From contig CALFDL010000153.1 in assembly GCA_937950415.1 (NCBI GenBank), positions 1-11,863 on the forward strand: a stretch of DNA of 11,863 nucleotides, read 5' to 3'. The notes under the pieces are model-generated. The model saw nothing but the letters and a program-made list of their open reading frames with translations. It was not told the DNA's origin and searched no databases. The stretch's first letter is position 1. Every line of letters begins with the position of its first letter. The stretch comes from an uncultured Collinsella sp. Lineage in GTDB: Bacteria; Actinomycetota; Coriobacteriia; Coriobacteriales; Coriobacteriaceae. Positions 1 through 6,159 of this stretch are shown piece after piece. Made by a program: the position numbers and the translations under genes.

Positions 1-2454
1 TGCTGCACCTGCGACCGTTGTCGCCACGGCGGCGGCAGCGAGCCCGGCGGCAACGCCAGAGCCGTCGCCCGTGTTGGCGAGCTTTCCGCCCGAGCTCTTG
101 CCCTGGCCTCTCTTGTTGCTCTTGCCGTTCTTGTCGGCGCCGCCTGCGTTGGAACCCGTGTCGCTGCCGGTGCCGCCCGCACTGCCCGAGGCCGCTACGG
201 TAAAGCTTGCGGCTCCGTCGCTGGCGAGCGTGTAGTTCTGCGCCGCGTCGCCCAAGAGACCGTTCACGCGCACCCAGTACGTTCCTGCGGCAAATGTTTC
301 GCCCTCGGCCATTGCCGTGCCCGGAGCGCCGTCCGCGTCGTGCACAAACTCGAGCTGGGCCGTGCAGGCATCGGTTTCGAGCTTGCCCTCGAGTGATGCC
401 GCAATCTTGGCGCGCACGTCTTCGCCGGCCTTAAGGCCTTCGAGCCCCTCAAAGTGGGGTGTCAGTGCGCGCGGATCGATATCGATGGGCACGGATCCCT
501 GCAGCCCCGTAACGGTCTCGTTGCCCAAGGCGTCGACATCCACGTATTCAATGGCAAACGCATGGCCCGAAGCTGTCGCGTTGAGCGCGTTGCTGCTGTC
601 AGCAAGGCGGAAATGACCCTCGCCAACGGTCTTGCCATCCTGGAATGAGGCATCGCTCAGCGAGTCGCCGTACGTCATGCGCATGCGGGTCGGGAGATAG
701 TACGGGAGATAGTACGAAGCCGTCTGCTTGTGCTCCGTATCGTAATTGCGCTGGTAGATGCTCCGGGCCAGCGCCGCATCAACAAAGTCGGATGCGATGA
801 TGCCAATGTGCTTGAGGTAATCTGACTTTGTATCTTCGGTGCCGCTGGGATTGATGTACGGGCTCTTGTACAGATGCTCGTTGACTACTCGTGCCGAGGT
901 AAAAGGATTGCCTCCGTGCGACAAGCCCGTGCAGCTGGTGTAGTTGATAGACCAGCAGCGCTCCAGGACTTGCTCCTTGGCCCCGTTGTCGTCCTCGACA
1001 TCTACCTCGTTGCGCGTGCGCCCGGTCGTTTCCTTCAGCGCATTATCGACCCAGCTGAGCTTGTCGGTTCCCGCGAGTTTGTACTTGTCCTGGGCGTATA
1101 CCTTGGTGCAATAGGGCTCTTTGTCGCCTGTTTCCCCCGCGGCTTCAAAGCCCCGCGCGTCTTGGACGAGACACATAGTGGCGCTGTCGGAGTGAGCCTT
1201 GATCTTGTCATCCCATTCGGTAAGGTCGAGGCCCCACGTGTGGCCGCTTACACTGTTGCCGGCGAGCCTAAATCGACGCAGCAGAACGATCTTTCCGCGC
1301 ACCTCGTGTAGCGCGGGGATTCGGCTCGACGTATAGAACAGTTTGGGGTTGTCGTCCAAAACCTTGGCGAAAGCCGTCGTAACACTTTCGTCGGTAGCCT
1401 CGTCGTTGCCTCGTGATACAAGCATGACGAGCGCTTCTGTCGGGTTTTCGTTCAAAAACGTTTTGAAGTAGCCTATGACATCGGAAAGATGCATAAAGTA
1501 CGCGTCTTTTTTGAGCAGGTAGTAATCCCCGTGGTCGATACCGGGGTCGTCGCCCTTTCCGAGCCGGATATCAAAATAGCGAATGCCTTCGAGCAACTGC
1601 GTGGGAATGTAATCCTGCTGGCATTTTACTTGCGAGGATTGGGGCTCAGTGTCGTTGTCCACGCTGCAGGTGCCCGAATCGTGCGTACCCGGGATGCTCA
1701 GCTCGTCGAGGAACTTGTTGTCGTCGACGTATTTCATCCAACATGGTCCGTCGACGTAGCTGCTGTACGTGATCCAGTCGAGGCTGCTAACCGTGGCATC
1801 GTTCTTTTTCATGTCGTAACCGATAAGTTCGAGCTCCCACGGAATGCTCTTACTCTTATGGCAGATCTTATTGTTGTCCTGGTCTTCGCCGTTCGATTCT
1901 ATTGCCAGGTACTTAATGTCTTTTTTCTCGGTTTCTTTCTCGACCGTGCGGTCTCGGATGATGTAGGTTCCGTTTGATTGACGCTCGAACGCAAAAGCGC
2001 GGCTGGGCTTGTTGTCATACTCGCCGCCCCATACGTGGATGACCTTTCCATCTTTGTCAGAGTCGTCGTCGACCGACCAAATGCTGTAGCCCGTCTTTTT
2101 ATGCTCTTCGAAATTGAGCAAGGTGCGGATAGCATACCAGTTTGTATCGTCATTCTTGGTCGTTACGTTCTCAAGGATGAGCTTGCTGGACGTGCCGTCG
2201 TTAAACAGGTGGCAGACGTTGCCGCGAACGTTGCCGTCTTGGTTGACGCTCGCGGTGCGAAAATAGCCCGCGGGGCGAAGGCGAATGACGAACTTGTCGA
2301 GGGTGGCCGCCGGTGTGGGCGTGTCTTCTGCAAATGCCGCGCGCATGGGAAGGCCCAATCCCGCGGTTTCGGGCAGGCTTGCAAGCGGCGACAACGCCGC
2401 AAGTCCTAGGCCCAGCGTAAACGCTCGACGACTGATGGCGTGGTGTTCGGTCAT
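1..2454 (-). CDS. Surface-anchored phosphatidylinositol-specific phospholipase C (3' end outside window)
   Basis: The frame is open for 818 codons from ATG 2452-2454 to the window edge without a stop, checked codon by codon. The start has GGAGGAG immediately upstream (2457-2463). Residues 8-45 form a twin-arginine signal (SRRAF, hydrophobic stretch, likely cleavage AFA/ED). Residues about 50-225 are beta-rich and resemble a ricin-type trefoil (weak call). The PI-PLC X domain starts near residue 250: LSIPGTHDSGT gives H258 and D259, GIRYFDIRL gives D295 and R297, and IDHG gives H308, followed by the usual FLNENPTEALVML strand. The 50-residue spacing of the two histidines equals that of Bacillus cereus PI-PLC (H32/H82). 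Residues about 620-760 look like a beta-sandwich (GTYWVRVNGLLG...NYTL). A Gly/Ser/Lys linker leads to LANTG (792-796) and a hydrophobic stretch, a sortase tail of the LAxTG type. Known family activity: cleavage of phosphatidylinositol, often also of GPI anchors. The real substrate here is unknown. Confidence 0.9.
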   Translation of the reverse strand, partial: MTEHHAISRRAFTLGLGLAALSPLASLPETAGLGLPMRAAFAEDTPTPAATLDKFVIRLRPAGYFRTASVNQDGNVRGNVCHLFNDGTSSKLILENVTTKNDDTNWYAIRTLLNFEEHKKTGYSIWSVDDDSDKDGKVIHVWGGEYDNKPSRAFAFERQSNGTYIIRDRTVEKETEKKDIKYLAIESNGEDQDNNKICHKSKSIPWELELIGYDMKKNDATVSSLDWITYSSYVDGPCWMKYVDDNKFLDELSIPGTHDSGTCSVDNDTEPQSSQVKCQQDYIPTQLLEGIRYFDIRLGKGDDPGIDHGDYYLLKKDAYFMHLSDVIGYFKTFLNENPTEALVMLVSRGNDEATDESVTTAFAKVLDDNPKLFYTSSRIPALHEVRGKIVLLRRFRLAGNSVSGHTWGLDLTEWDDKIKAHSDSATMCLVQDARGFEAAGETGDKEPYCTKVYAQDKYKLAGTDKLSWVDNALKETTGRTRNEVDVEDDNGAKEQVLERCWSINYTSCTGLSHGGNPFTSARVVNEHLYKSPYINPSGTEDTKSDYLKHIGIIASDFVDAALARSIYQRNYDTEHKQTASYYLPYYLPTRMRMTYGDSLSDASFQDGKTVGEGHFRLADSSNALNATASGHAFAIEYVDVDALGNETVTGLQGSVPIDIDPRALTPHFEGLEGLKAGEDVRAKIAASLEGKLETDACTAQLEFVHDADGAPGTAMAEGETFAAGTYWVRVNGLLGDAAQNYTLASDGAASFTVAASGSAGGTGSDTGSNAGGADKNGKSNKRGQGKSSGGKLANTGDGSGVAAGLAAAAVATTVAGAA

Positions 2455-2497
2455 AACTCCTCCATTCGCAGGGTGCGGTAATGCGCTCATTTTGGTC

Positions 2498-2528
2498 ACT
2501 ATACTGCCCGGATGTTTAAAGGTGTCGG
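2498..2528 (-). promoter_or_regulatory. Candidate promoter of the PI-PLC gene
   Basis: On the minus strand a -10-like TATAGT (2498-2503) is preceded, after a long 19-bp spacer, by CCGACA (2523-2528) as a weak -35. It sits about 45 bp upstream of the PI-PLC start codon. The -10 is good, the -35 and spacing are poor. The rest of the gap from 2455 to 2760 contains only this and the terminator at 2663-2688. Confidence 0.4.
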
Positions 2529-2655
2529 CTTAAATTGTGTGCGCGGCGCTATAAATCGGCGGGCGGACGTGTTTGGGTGCTTGCCGTTTTCGTACCGTTG
2601 CCACATTTGGGGTGGTTCCGGCGTCCGGCATCCTCGCGTTCGTCAGGTGCCGGCA

Positions 2656-2688
2656 TAAGAAAGGGAGGGTCGGTTTACCGGCCCTCCC
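2656..2688 (-). terminator. Intrinsic terminator of the first lipoprotein gene
   Basis: GGGAGGGTCGG (2663-2673) and CCGGCCCTCCC (2678-2688) form an 11-bp stem with one non-Watson-Crick position and a 4-nt loop. Read on the minus strand the stem is followed by TTTCTT, so it works in that direction. It lies about 70 bp after the stop of the lipoprotein gene ending at 2761 and separates it from the PI-PLC gene. Confidence 0.75.
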
Positions 2689-2760
2689 TGGGTATGAAGC
2701 GCTGGGGTACCGTCGCTTGTTTGCACTGCGACCGTGTTTCCCGTTGCGCTCGCCAGTCGC

Positions 2761-3348
2761 TTAGCGCTTGATCTCGATATCGTCGAGCTTGACGTCCATG
2801 GCCTCGGTCTTGGCCTCGGCGATGTCGTCGGCAAATTCCAGAGACTTCATCATGGTCTCGACGGCGTCCTTGTGCTCCTCGACGTTGTCGATGCGCACGT
2901 AGACGCTGCCGCCGCCTGCTTCGGTGAAGTACTCAGTCGTCACGCCGCCCGAGTGTGTATAGGAAGCGTTGCGCCAAGTCTTGCCGTTGTACTTGACGGG
3001 GTCATTCTCGGTCCACTCAAAGCTGGCATTCCACTTTGCCTCGTAGTCGAACAGCTCGTCAGCGTTCTTGTCAGAGTCGAAGACAGGGATGAAGCGATCG
3101 CTGGCGTGCTCGCTCTCGGTGAACTTAAACTGGGCCCTGTCGGCGGTATCGCCTGCGACGTCGGTGACCTCGACGCCCTCGGGGACCTCGACCTTAAACC
3201 AGATGAAGTCGGTCCTCATATCCGCGGCTGGCTTTTCCGCACCGCCACCGCTGCCGGTAGCTCCACCGCTTCCGCCACAGCCCACCAGGGCAACCGCGGC
3301 AAAGAGACTGATGCAGAGGGTGAGAATCGCAAAGGCCTTCTTTTTCAT
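2761..3348 (-). CDS. Small lipoprotein, paralogue A (function unknown)
   Basis: 195 residues. ATG at 3348 follows GAGGAGG with a normal spacer. A basic MKKK start, a hydrophobic stretch and the lipobox LVGC (C24) show a lipoprotein exported by Sec and acylated at C24. A Gly/Ser-rich linker follows (25-37), then a compact domain of about 150 residues starting DFIWFKVEVPEGVEV with mixed alpha/beta character and an acidic, helical C-terminus. I do not recognise a named family. It is clearly homologous to the next gene upstream (3590-4189), sharing DFIWFKVE.PEGV, DRFIPV, DPV.YNG.TW and GSVY, which suggests tandem duplication. It has its own terminator and upstream region, so it is probably transcribed alone. 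Surface location suggests binding or sensing, but no catalytic motif is visible. Confidence 0.9.
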   Translation of the reverse strand: MKKKAFAILTLCISLFAAVALVGCGGSGGATGSGGGAEKPAADMRTDFIWFKVEVPEGVEVTDVAGDTADRAQFKFTESEHASDRFIPVFDSDKNADELFDYEAKWNASFEWTENDPVKYNGKTWRNASYTHSGGVTTEYFTEAGGGSVYVRIDNVEEHKDAVETMMKSLEFADDIAEAKTEAMDVKLDDIEIKR

Positions 3349-3420
3349 GGTCGTGTCCTCCTCGATCTGTAACCGCCCATGGATTACCTGTCTTTACTGT
3401 ACGCGTGGACGGCTCGCTAG

Positions 3421-3439
3421 GGTGGGCCATGTGTCCCAT
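3421..3439. repeat. 19-bp dyad-like element, copy 1
   Basis: GGTGGGCCATGTGTCCCAT occurs here and again, identical, at 4387-4405. Each copy lies upstream of one lipoprotein paralogue (73 bp from this gene's start). It contains an imperfect inverted repeat (TGGGnCA..TGnCCCA), as expected of a regulator binding site. It may instead be a remnant of the duplication that made the two genes. Confidence 0.55.
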
Positions 3440-3484
3440 TCTGAGGGCCGGATTTGCGCCGTTAAGTGGCAATATGTTCGGGCG

Positions 3485-3520
3485 CAAAAGAGGGGAGGGC
3501 TGGTGCTGTCGGCCCTCCCC
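3485..3520 (-). terminator. Intrinsic terminator of the second lipoprotein gene
   Basis: GGGGAGGGC (3492-3500) pairs perfectly with GCCCTCCCC (3512-3520), and G-U pairs extend the stem inward. On the minus strand the hairpin is followed by TCTTTTG. It lies about 70 bp after the stop of the gene ending at 3590. Its stem core (GGGAGGG/CCCTCCC) matches that of the terminator at 2663-2688, supporting duplication of a whole gene-plus-terminator unit. Confidence 0.75.
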
Positions 3521-3589
3521 GGGTTGGGCGCCCGTTGTTTTAATGGGGCGCATGTGCGCAGGTGCGCGTAGGCGCGTGCGGGTGTCCCG

Positions 3590-4189
3590 TTACTCGAGCT
3601 CGATGCTCGAAATCTCGACTTCACGTGCCTCGTCAACTGCTTTCTTCATGTCGTCGGGGAACTCGATGGAGTTGAGGAGCGCTTCGGCTTCTTTCTTGTG
3701 AAGGTCGACGTTCCTAATCATGATATAGACGCTTCCCGTGTCGACGTCGGTAAAGAGGTAGGTATAAGTGCCGCCGTTGTCCTTGCACGTTCCGGTGAGC
3801 CATGTTCTACCGTTGTACTCGACGGGGTCGCCATCCTCCCACTGGAACGTTCCGGTGTGCCTTTCGGCCTGCTCTGCAAAGGACTCTTCGGCCGTCATCT
3901 TCTCTTGCCAAACGGGGATGAAACGGTCGACTGTGGTGTTCTCGTTCTCGGGGAAGGTGAGCTGGACCCTGTCGGCATTCTTGCCGGCGGAGTCGCTTAC
4001 GCCGACGCCCTCGGGCATCTCCACCTTAAACCAGATGAAGTCGGTCTTCTTGGCGACGGGGGCCTTTTCCTTGCTCTCGCTCTTGGGGGCGCTGCCGCCG
4101 CCCGATGCGCTCCCGCCGCAGCCCACAAGGGCGAGCGCGGCAAAGAGGGCGATGCAAAGGGAAAGGATTGATAGGGTCTTTTTCATCAT
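3590..4189 (-). CDS. Small lipoprotein, paralogue B (function unknown)
   Basis: 199 residues from ATG 4189. The frame stays open upstream to 4222, but AAGGAGG lies between that point and 4189 with an 8-nt spacer, and the downstream start aligns with paralogue A, so 4189 is preferred. MMKKTLSIL, a hydrophobic segment and LVGC (C24) form a lipoprotein signal, followed by a Gly/Ser/Lys linker. The mature domain repeats the paralogue A pattern: DFIWFKVEMPEGVGV, DRFIPV, DPVEYNGRTW, GSVYIMIRNV, then a helical acidic tail. No enzymatic motif or named family is recognised. It diverges from the folate operon across an intergenic region of about 380 bp. Confidence 0.9.
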   Translation of the reverse strand: MMKKTLSILSLCIALFAALALVGCGGSASGGGSAPKSESKEKAPVAKKTDFIWFKVEMPEGVGVSDSAGKNADRVQLTFPENENTTVDRFIPVWQEKMTAEESFAEQAERHTGTFQWEDGDPVEYNGRTWLTGTCKDNGGTYTYLFTDVDTGSVYIMIRNVDLHKKEAEALLNSIEFPDDMKKAVDEAREVEISSIELE

Positions 4190-4386
4190 GGTGGCGTCCT
4201 CCTTGTCTGCTGATGACATCACGGCGCCGCATGCTGTTGGGGTACTGATTGCGCTGGCGGCGGATGTCTCTGTGTACTGTGCGACTTATGCCTCCGTTCA
4301 TCGCTTGTGGCCGTTGCGCGGCCGTTCCCCAACGGGTTCCTTACTTATAGATATGCCCCAGCTTGTGCTGCTCGGGAGTCTCGAAA

Positions 4387-4405
4387 GGTGGGCCATGTGT
4401 CCCAT
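4387..4405. repeat. 19-bp dyad-like element, copy 2
   Basis: Identical to 3421-3439 over 19 bp, whereas the flanking sequences differ. It lies 198 bp upstream of the start of lipoprotein paralogue B. Conservation of only this stretch within otherwise diverged upstream DNA suggests selection, for example as an operator. Confidence 0.55.
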
Positions 4406-4461
4406 GTTTGCGTTGGCATGGCCTATCGTGTGCCATAGAAATCCGCGATGGCCAGGTGCGC

Positions 4462-4489
4462 TGACGCTCGCGTACTTATGGGCTAGACT
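4462..4489 (+). promoter_or_regulatory. Candidate promoter of the one-carbon (fchA-like/folD) operon
   Basis: TGACGC (4462-4467) as -35 and TAGACT (4484-4489) as -10 with a 16-bp spacer. Transcription would begin around 4496, giving a leader of about 70 nt that contains the palindrome at 4512-4535. Confidence 0.4.
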
Positions 4490-4511
4490 TAGCACCATTA
4501 CGTGATCGATG

Positions 4512-4535
4512 CGGTCGGCCGACGTCGGCCGACCG
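4512..4535. repeat. 24-bp perfect palindrome (two tandem GTCGGCCGAC units)
   Basis: The stretch is identical to its own reverse complement over 24 bases and consists of two adjacent copies of the 10-bp palindrome GTCGGCCGAC plus a CG at each end. It sits between the candidate promoter and the chosen start codon of the cyclodeaminase-family gene. It could be an operator for two dimers, or a hairpin in the leader RNA. Without a T-run it is not a standard terminator. Confidence 0.7.
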
Positions 4536-4568
4536 ACCGATATATATGACTTGAAGGTGCGTGTGCGT

Positions 4569-5201
4569 ATGAGCCAAGAGATGATGGATAAAACCTGTCG
4601 CGGTTTTGCCGAGGCGCTGGCCGCGCGCGAGCCAGTTCCCGGTGGTGGCAGCGCGAGCGCTTTTGTGGGCGCGCTGGGCGCCTCGCTGTGCGGAATGGTT
4701 GCCCGCTACGGTGCGACCAATCCCGCGCTTGCTGATCGTGCGGATGACCTGACGCGTGCGTTTGCCCAGGCAGACGAGTTGGCGCAGGAGCTTGTGGGTC
4801 TGGTCGCCGAGGACGTTCGTGCCTACGGGCAGGTGTCCACGGCGTACGGTATTCCGCGTGACGATCCGGCTCGAGCGACCGCGATTCAGGATGCGCTGCA
4901 TGTGGCCGCTATGCCGCCGTATCGCATTATGGATGCCTGCGGGCGTGCGCTGGCGCTGCTCGAGGACATGGCCGACAAGGGTTCGCGTCAGCTGCTGTCC
5001 GATGTGGCGTGCGGCGCCGTGTTCTGCCGTTCCGCTATGCAGGGCGCGAGCTTGACGCTCTTTGCGAACACCACGTCTATGAAGGATCGCGCTCGTGCTG
5101 AGGAGCTCGAGACGGCGTGTGATGAGTTGCTCGACATGTGGTTGCCGCGCGCCGATGCGCTGGCGCGCCGCGCCGCCGACGCCGCAAGGAAGAGGGGATA
5201 G
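4569..5201 (+). CDS. FchA-like methenyl-THF cyclohydrolase / formimino-THF cyclodeaminase family protein
   Basis: 210 residues, the usual length of a stand-alone FTCD_C-domain protein. The typical N-terminal Gly-rich motif is PVPGGGSASAFVGALGASL (residues 23-40). Helical segments continue with EDVRAYG (81-87), MPPYRIM (115-121) and SDVACGA (144-150), all positions conserved in the family. The start at 4569 is preferred over an in-frame ATG at 4509 because GAAGGTG lies 9-10 nt before it and the earlier start would place the palindrome in the coding region. The family includes formimino-THF cyclodeaminase (histidine degradation) and FchA, which interconverts methenyl-THF and formyl-THF. There are no histidine-degradation genes here and folD follows after 2 bp, so the cyclohydrolase role is favoured by context. 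Confidence 0.85.
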   Translation: MSQEMMDKTCRGFAEALAAREPVPGGGSASAFVGALGASLCGMVARYGATNPALADRADDLTRAFAQADELAQELVGLVAEDVRAYGQVSTAYGIPRDDPARATAIQDALHVAAMPPYRIMDACGRALALLEDMADKGSRQLLSDVACGAVFCRSAMQGASLTLFANTTSMKDRARAEELETACDELLDMWLPRADALARRAADAARKRG

Positions 5202-5203
5202 CC

Positions 5204-6058
5204 ATGGCTGAACTGCTGAAGGGTGCCCCCGTTGCTCGCGCTTTGACTGAGGAGCTCGCTGCTCGCTGCGCAGCCCTGCGCGAGCGGGGCGTTGTTCCGA
5301 CGTTGGCTATCGTGCGTGTGGGTGAACGCGAGGACGACCTATCCTACGAGCGCGGTGCGCTCAAGCGCTGCGAGAAGGTTGGCATTGAAGCTCGCCGCGT
5401 TTTGCTTCCCGCCGATGTTTCGCAGGACGAGCTGTTGGCGGCCATCGAGGACATAAATGCCGACTCGGCTGTTCATGGCTGTCTGATGTTCCGCCCGCTG
5501 CCTGCTGGGCTTGATGAGGATGCGGTTGCCGCGGCACTCGATCCTGCCAAGGACGTTGACTCCATGACGCCGGCTTCGCTGCTCACCACGCTTTCGGGGC
5601 GCGGCGAGGGTTTTGCCCCCTGTACAGCCGAAGCCGTGCTTGCTCTGCTGGATCATTACGGCGTTGAGCTGGATGGGGCTAAGGTTGCTGTGGTCGGGCG
5701 CTCGCTGGTGATCGGGCGTCCTGTTGCCGCCATGCTTACGGCGCGCAATGCGACCGTGACAACGTGCCATACGCATACGCGCGACCTTGCTGCCGAGTGC
5801 CGTGCTGCCGACATTGTGGTTGCCGCCGTTGGACGCGCGCGCACGATTGGCGTGGACGCGGTTCGCGAGGGCCAGACGATCATCGATGTTGGCATTAATT
5901 GGGACGAAGCCGCTGGCAAGCTGGTCGGCGACGTCGATTTTGATGCCGCGGAGCCGGTTGTTGGCGCAATCACCCCCGTGCCGGGTGGCGTGGGCGCCGT
6001 GACGACAGCAATTCTCGCCAAGCACGTGATCGAGGCGGCTGAGCGCGCATCGAAATAG
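5204..6058 (+). CDS. folD: FolD-type methylene-THF dehydrogenase with altered cyclohydrolase residues
   Basis: 284 residues, normal FolD length. ATG 5204 follows AGGAAGAGGGG and begins 2 bp after the previous stop, so the genes are translationally linked. Dehydrogenase and fold motifs are intact: Y48 in LSYERGALKRCEKVG, KDVDS with D119, the dinucleotide-binding VVGRSLVIGRP (163-173), IIDVGIN (226-232) and ITPVPGGVGAVT (256-267). Aligned by eye with E. coli FolD (YVASKRKACEEVG and LVQLPLP), the lysine essential for cyclohydrolase activity (K54; human K56) is A52, and the conserved glutamine (Q98; human Q100) is F96. The protein therefore probably oxidises methylene-THF with NAD(P)+ but may not hydrolyse methenyl-THF efficiently. 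The adjacent FchA-like protein could supply that step. The gene assignment is firm; the loss of the second activity is inference. Confidence 0.93.
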   Translation: MAELLKGAPVARALTEELAARCAALRERGVVPTLAIVRVGEREDDLSYERGALKRCEKVGIEARRVLLPADVSQDELLAAIEDINADSAVHGCLMFRPLPAGLDEDAVAAALDPAKDVDSMTPASLLTTLSGRGEGFAPCTAEAVLALLDHYGVELDGAKVAVVGRSLVIGRPVAAMLTARNATVTTCHTHTRDLAAECRAADIVVAAVGRARTIGVDAVREGQTIIDVGINWDEAAGKLVGDVDFDAAEPVVGAITPVPGGVGAVTTAILAKHVIEAAERASK

Positions 6059-6093
6059 GCGTTTTTGCCCACAGGGGCTGCCGAGGCCGTGGT

Positions 6094-6123
6094 TTCGCCC
6101 TTTCTGCGCCGAAGCGATACACT
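6094..6123 (+). promoter_or_regulatory. Weak candidate promoter of the dipeptidase gene
   Basis: TACACT (6118-6123) resembles a -10 element about 37 bp before the start. The matching -35 region (TTCGCC at 6094-6099) is poor. No clear terminator after folD was found in the same gap, so readthrough from the folate operon remains possible. Confidence 0.25.
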
Positions 6124-6159
6124 GTTGCCGTTTGATTTCTTCGCTCAAGGAGGATGCGC

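Larger units (their letters stand above)
4190..4568. other. Divergent intergenic region
   Basis: About 380 bp between the minus-strand lipoprotein gene and the plus-strand folate operon. It holds a direct repeat GGCCGTT (4309-4315 and 4320-4326), a small hairpin CCGTT-CCCC-AACGG (4322-4335), copy 2 of the 19-bp element, a candidate plus-strand promoter and a 24-bp palindrome. No credible reading frame is seen in it. No convincing promoter for the lipoprotein gene was found, although an A/T-rich TATAAG is readable on the minus strand near 4345. Confidence 0.6.

Noticed and set aside
874..1977. Plus-strand frames at 874-1311 and 1489-1977
   Set aside because: They oppose the PI-PLC gene, including its catalytic X domain, which reads without interruption on the minus strand.
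2734..4505. Plus-strand frames opposite the lipoprotein genes (2734-3372, 3698-4171, 3768-4505)
   Set aside because: Mirror frames of two clear paralogous lipoproteins with good ribosome sites on the minus strand. Their mutual resemblance only reflects that paralogy.
4509..4568. Extended start of the cyclodeaminase-family protein at 4509
   Set aside because: It would add 20 residues unlike the family and would translate through the 24-bp palindrome. The start at 4569 has a usable ribosome site and gives the normal family length.
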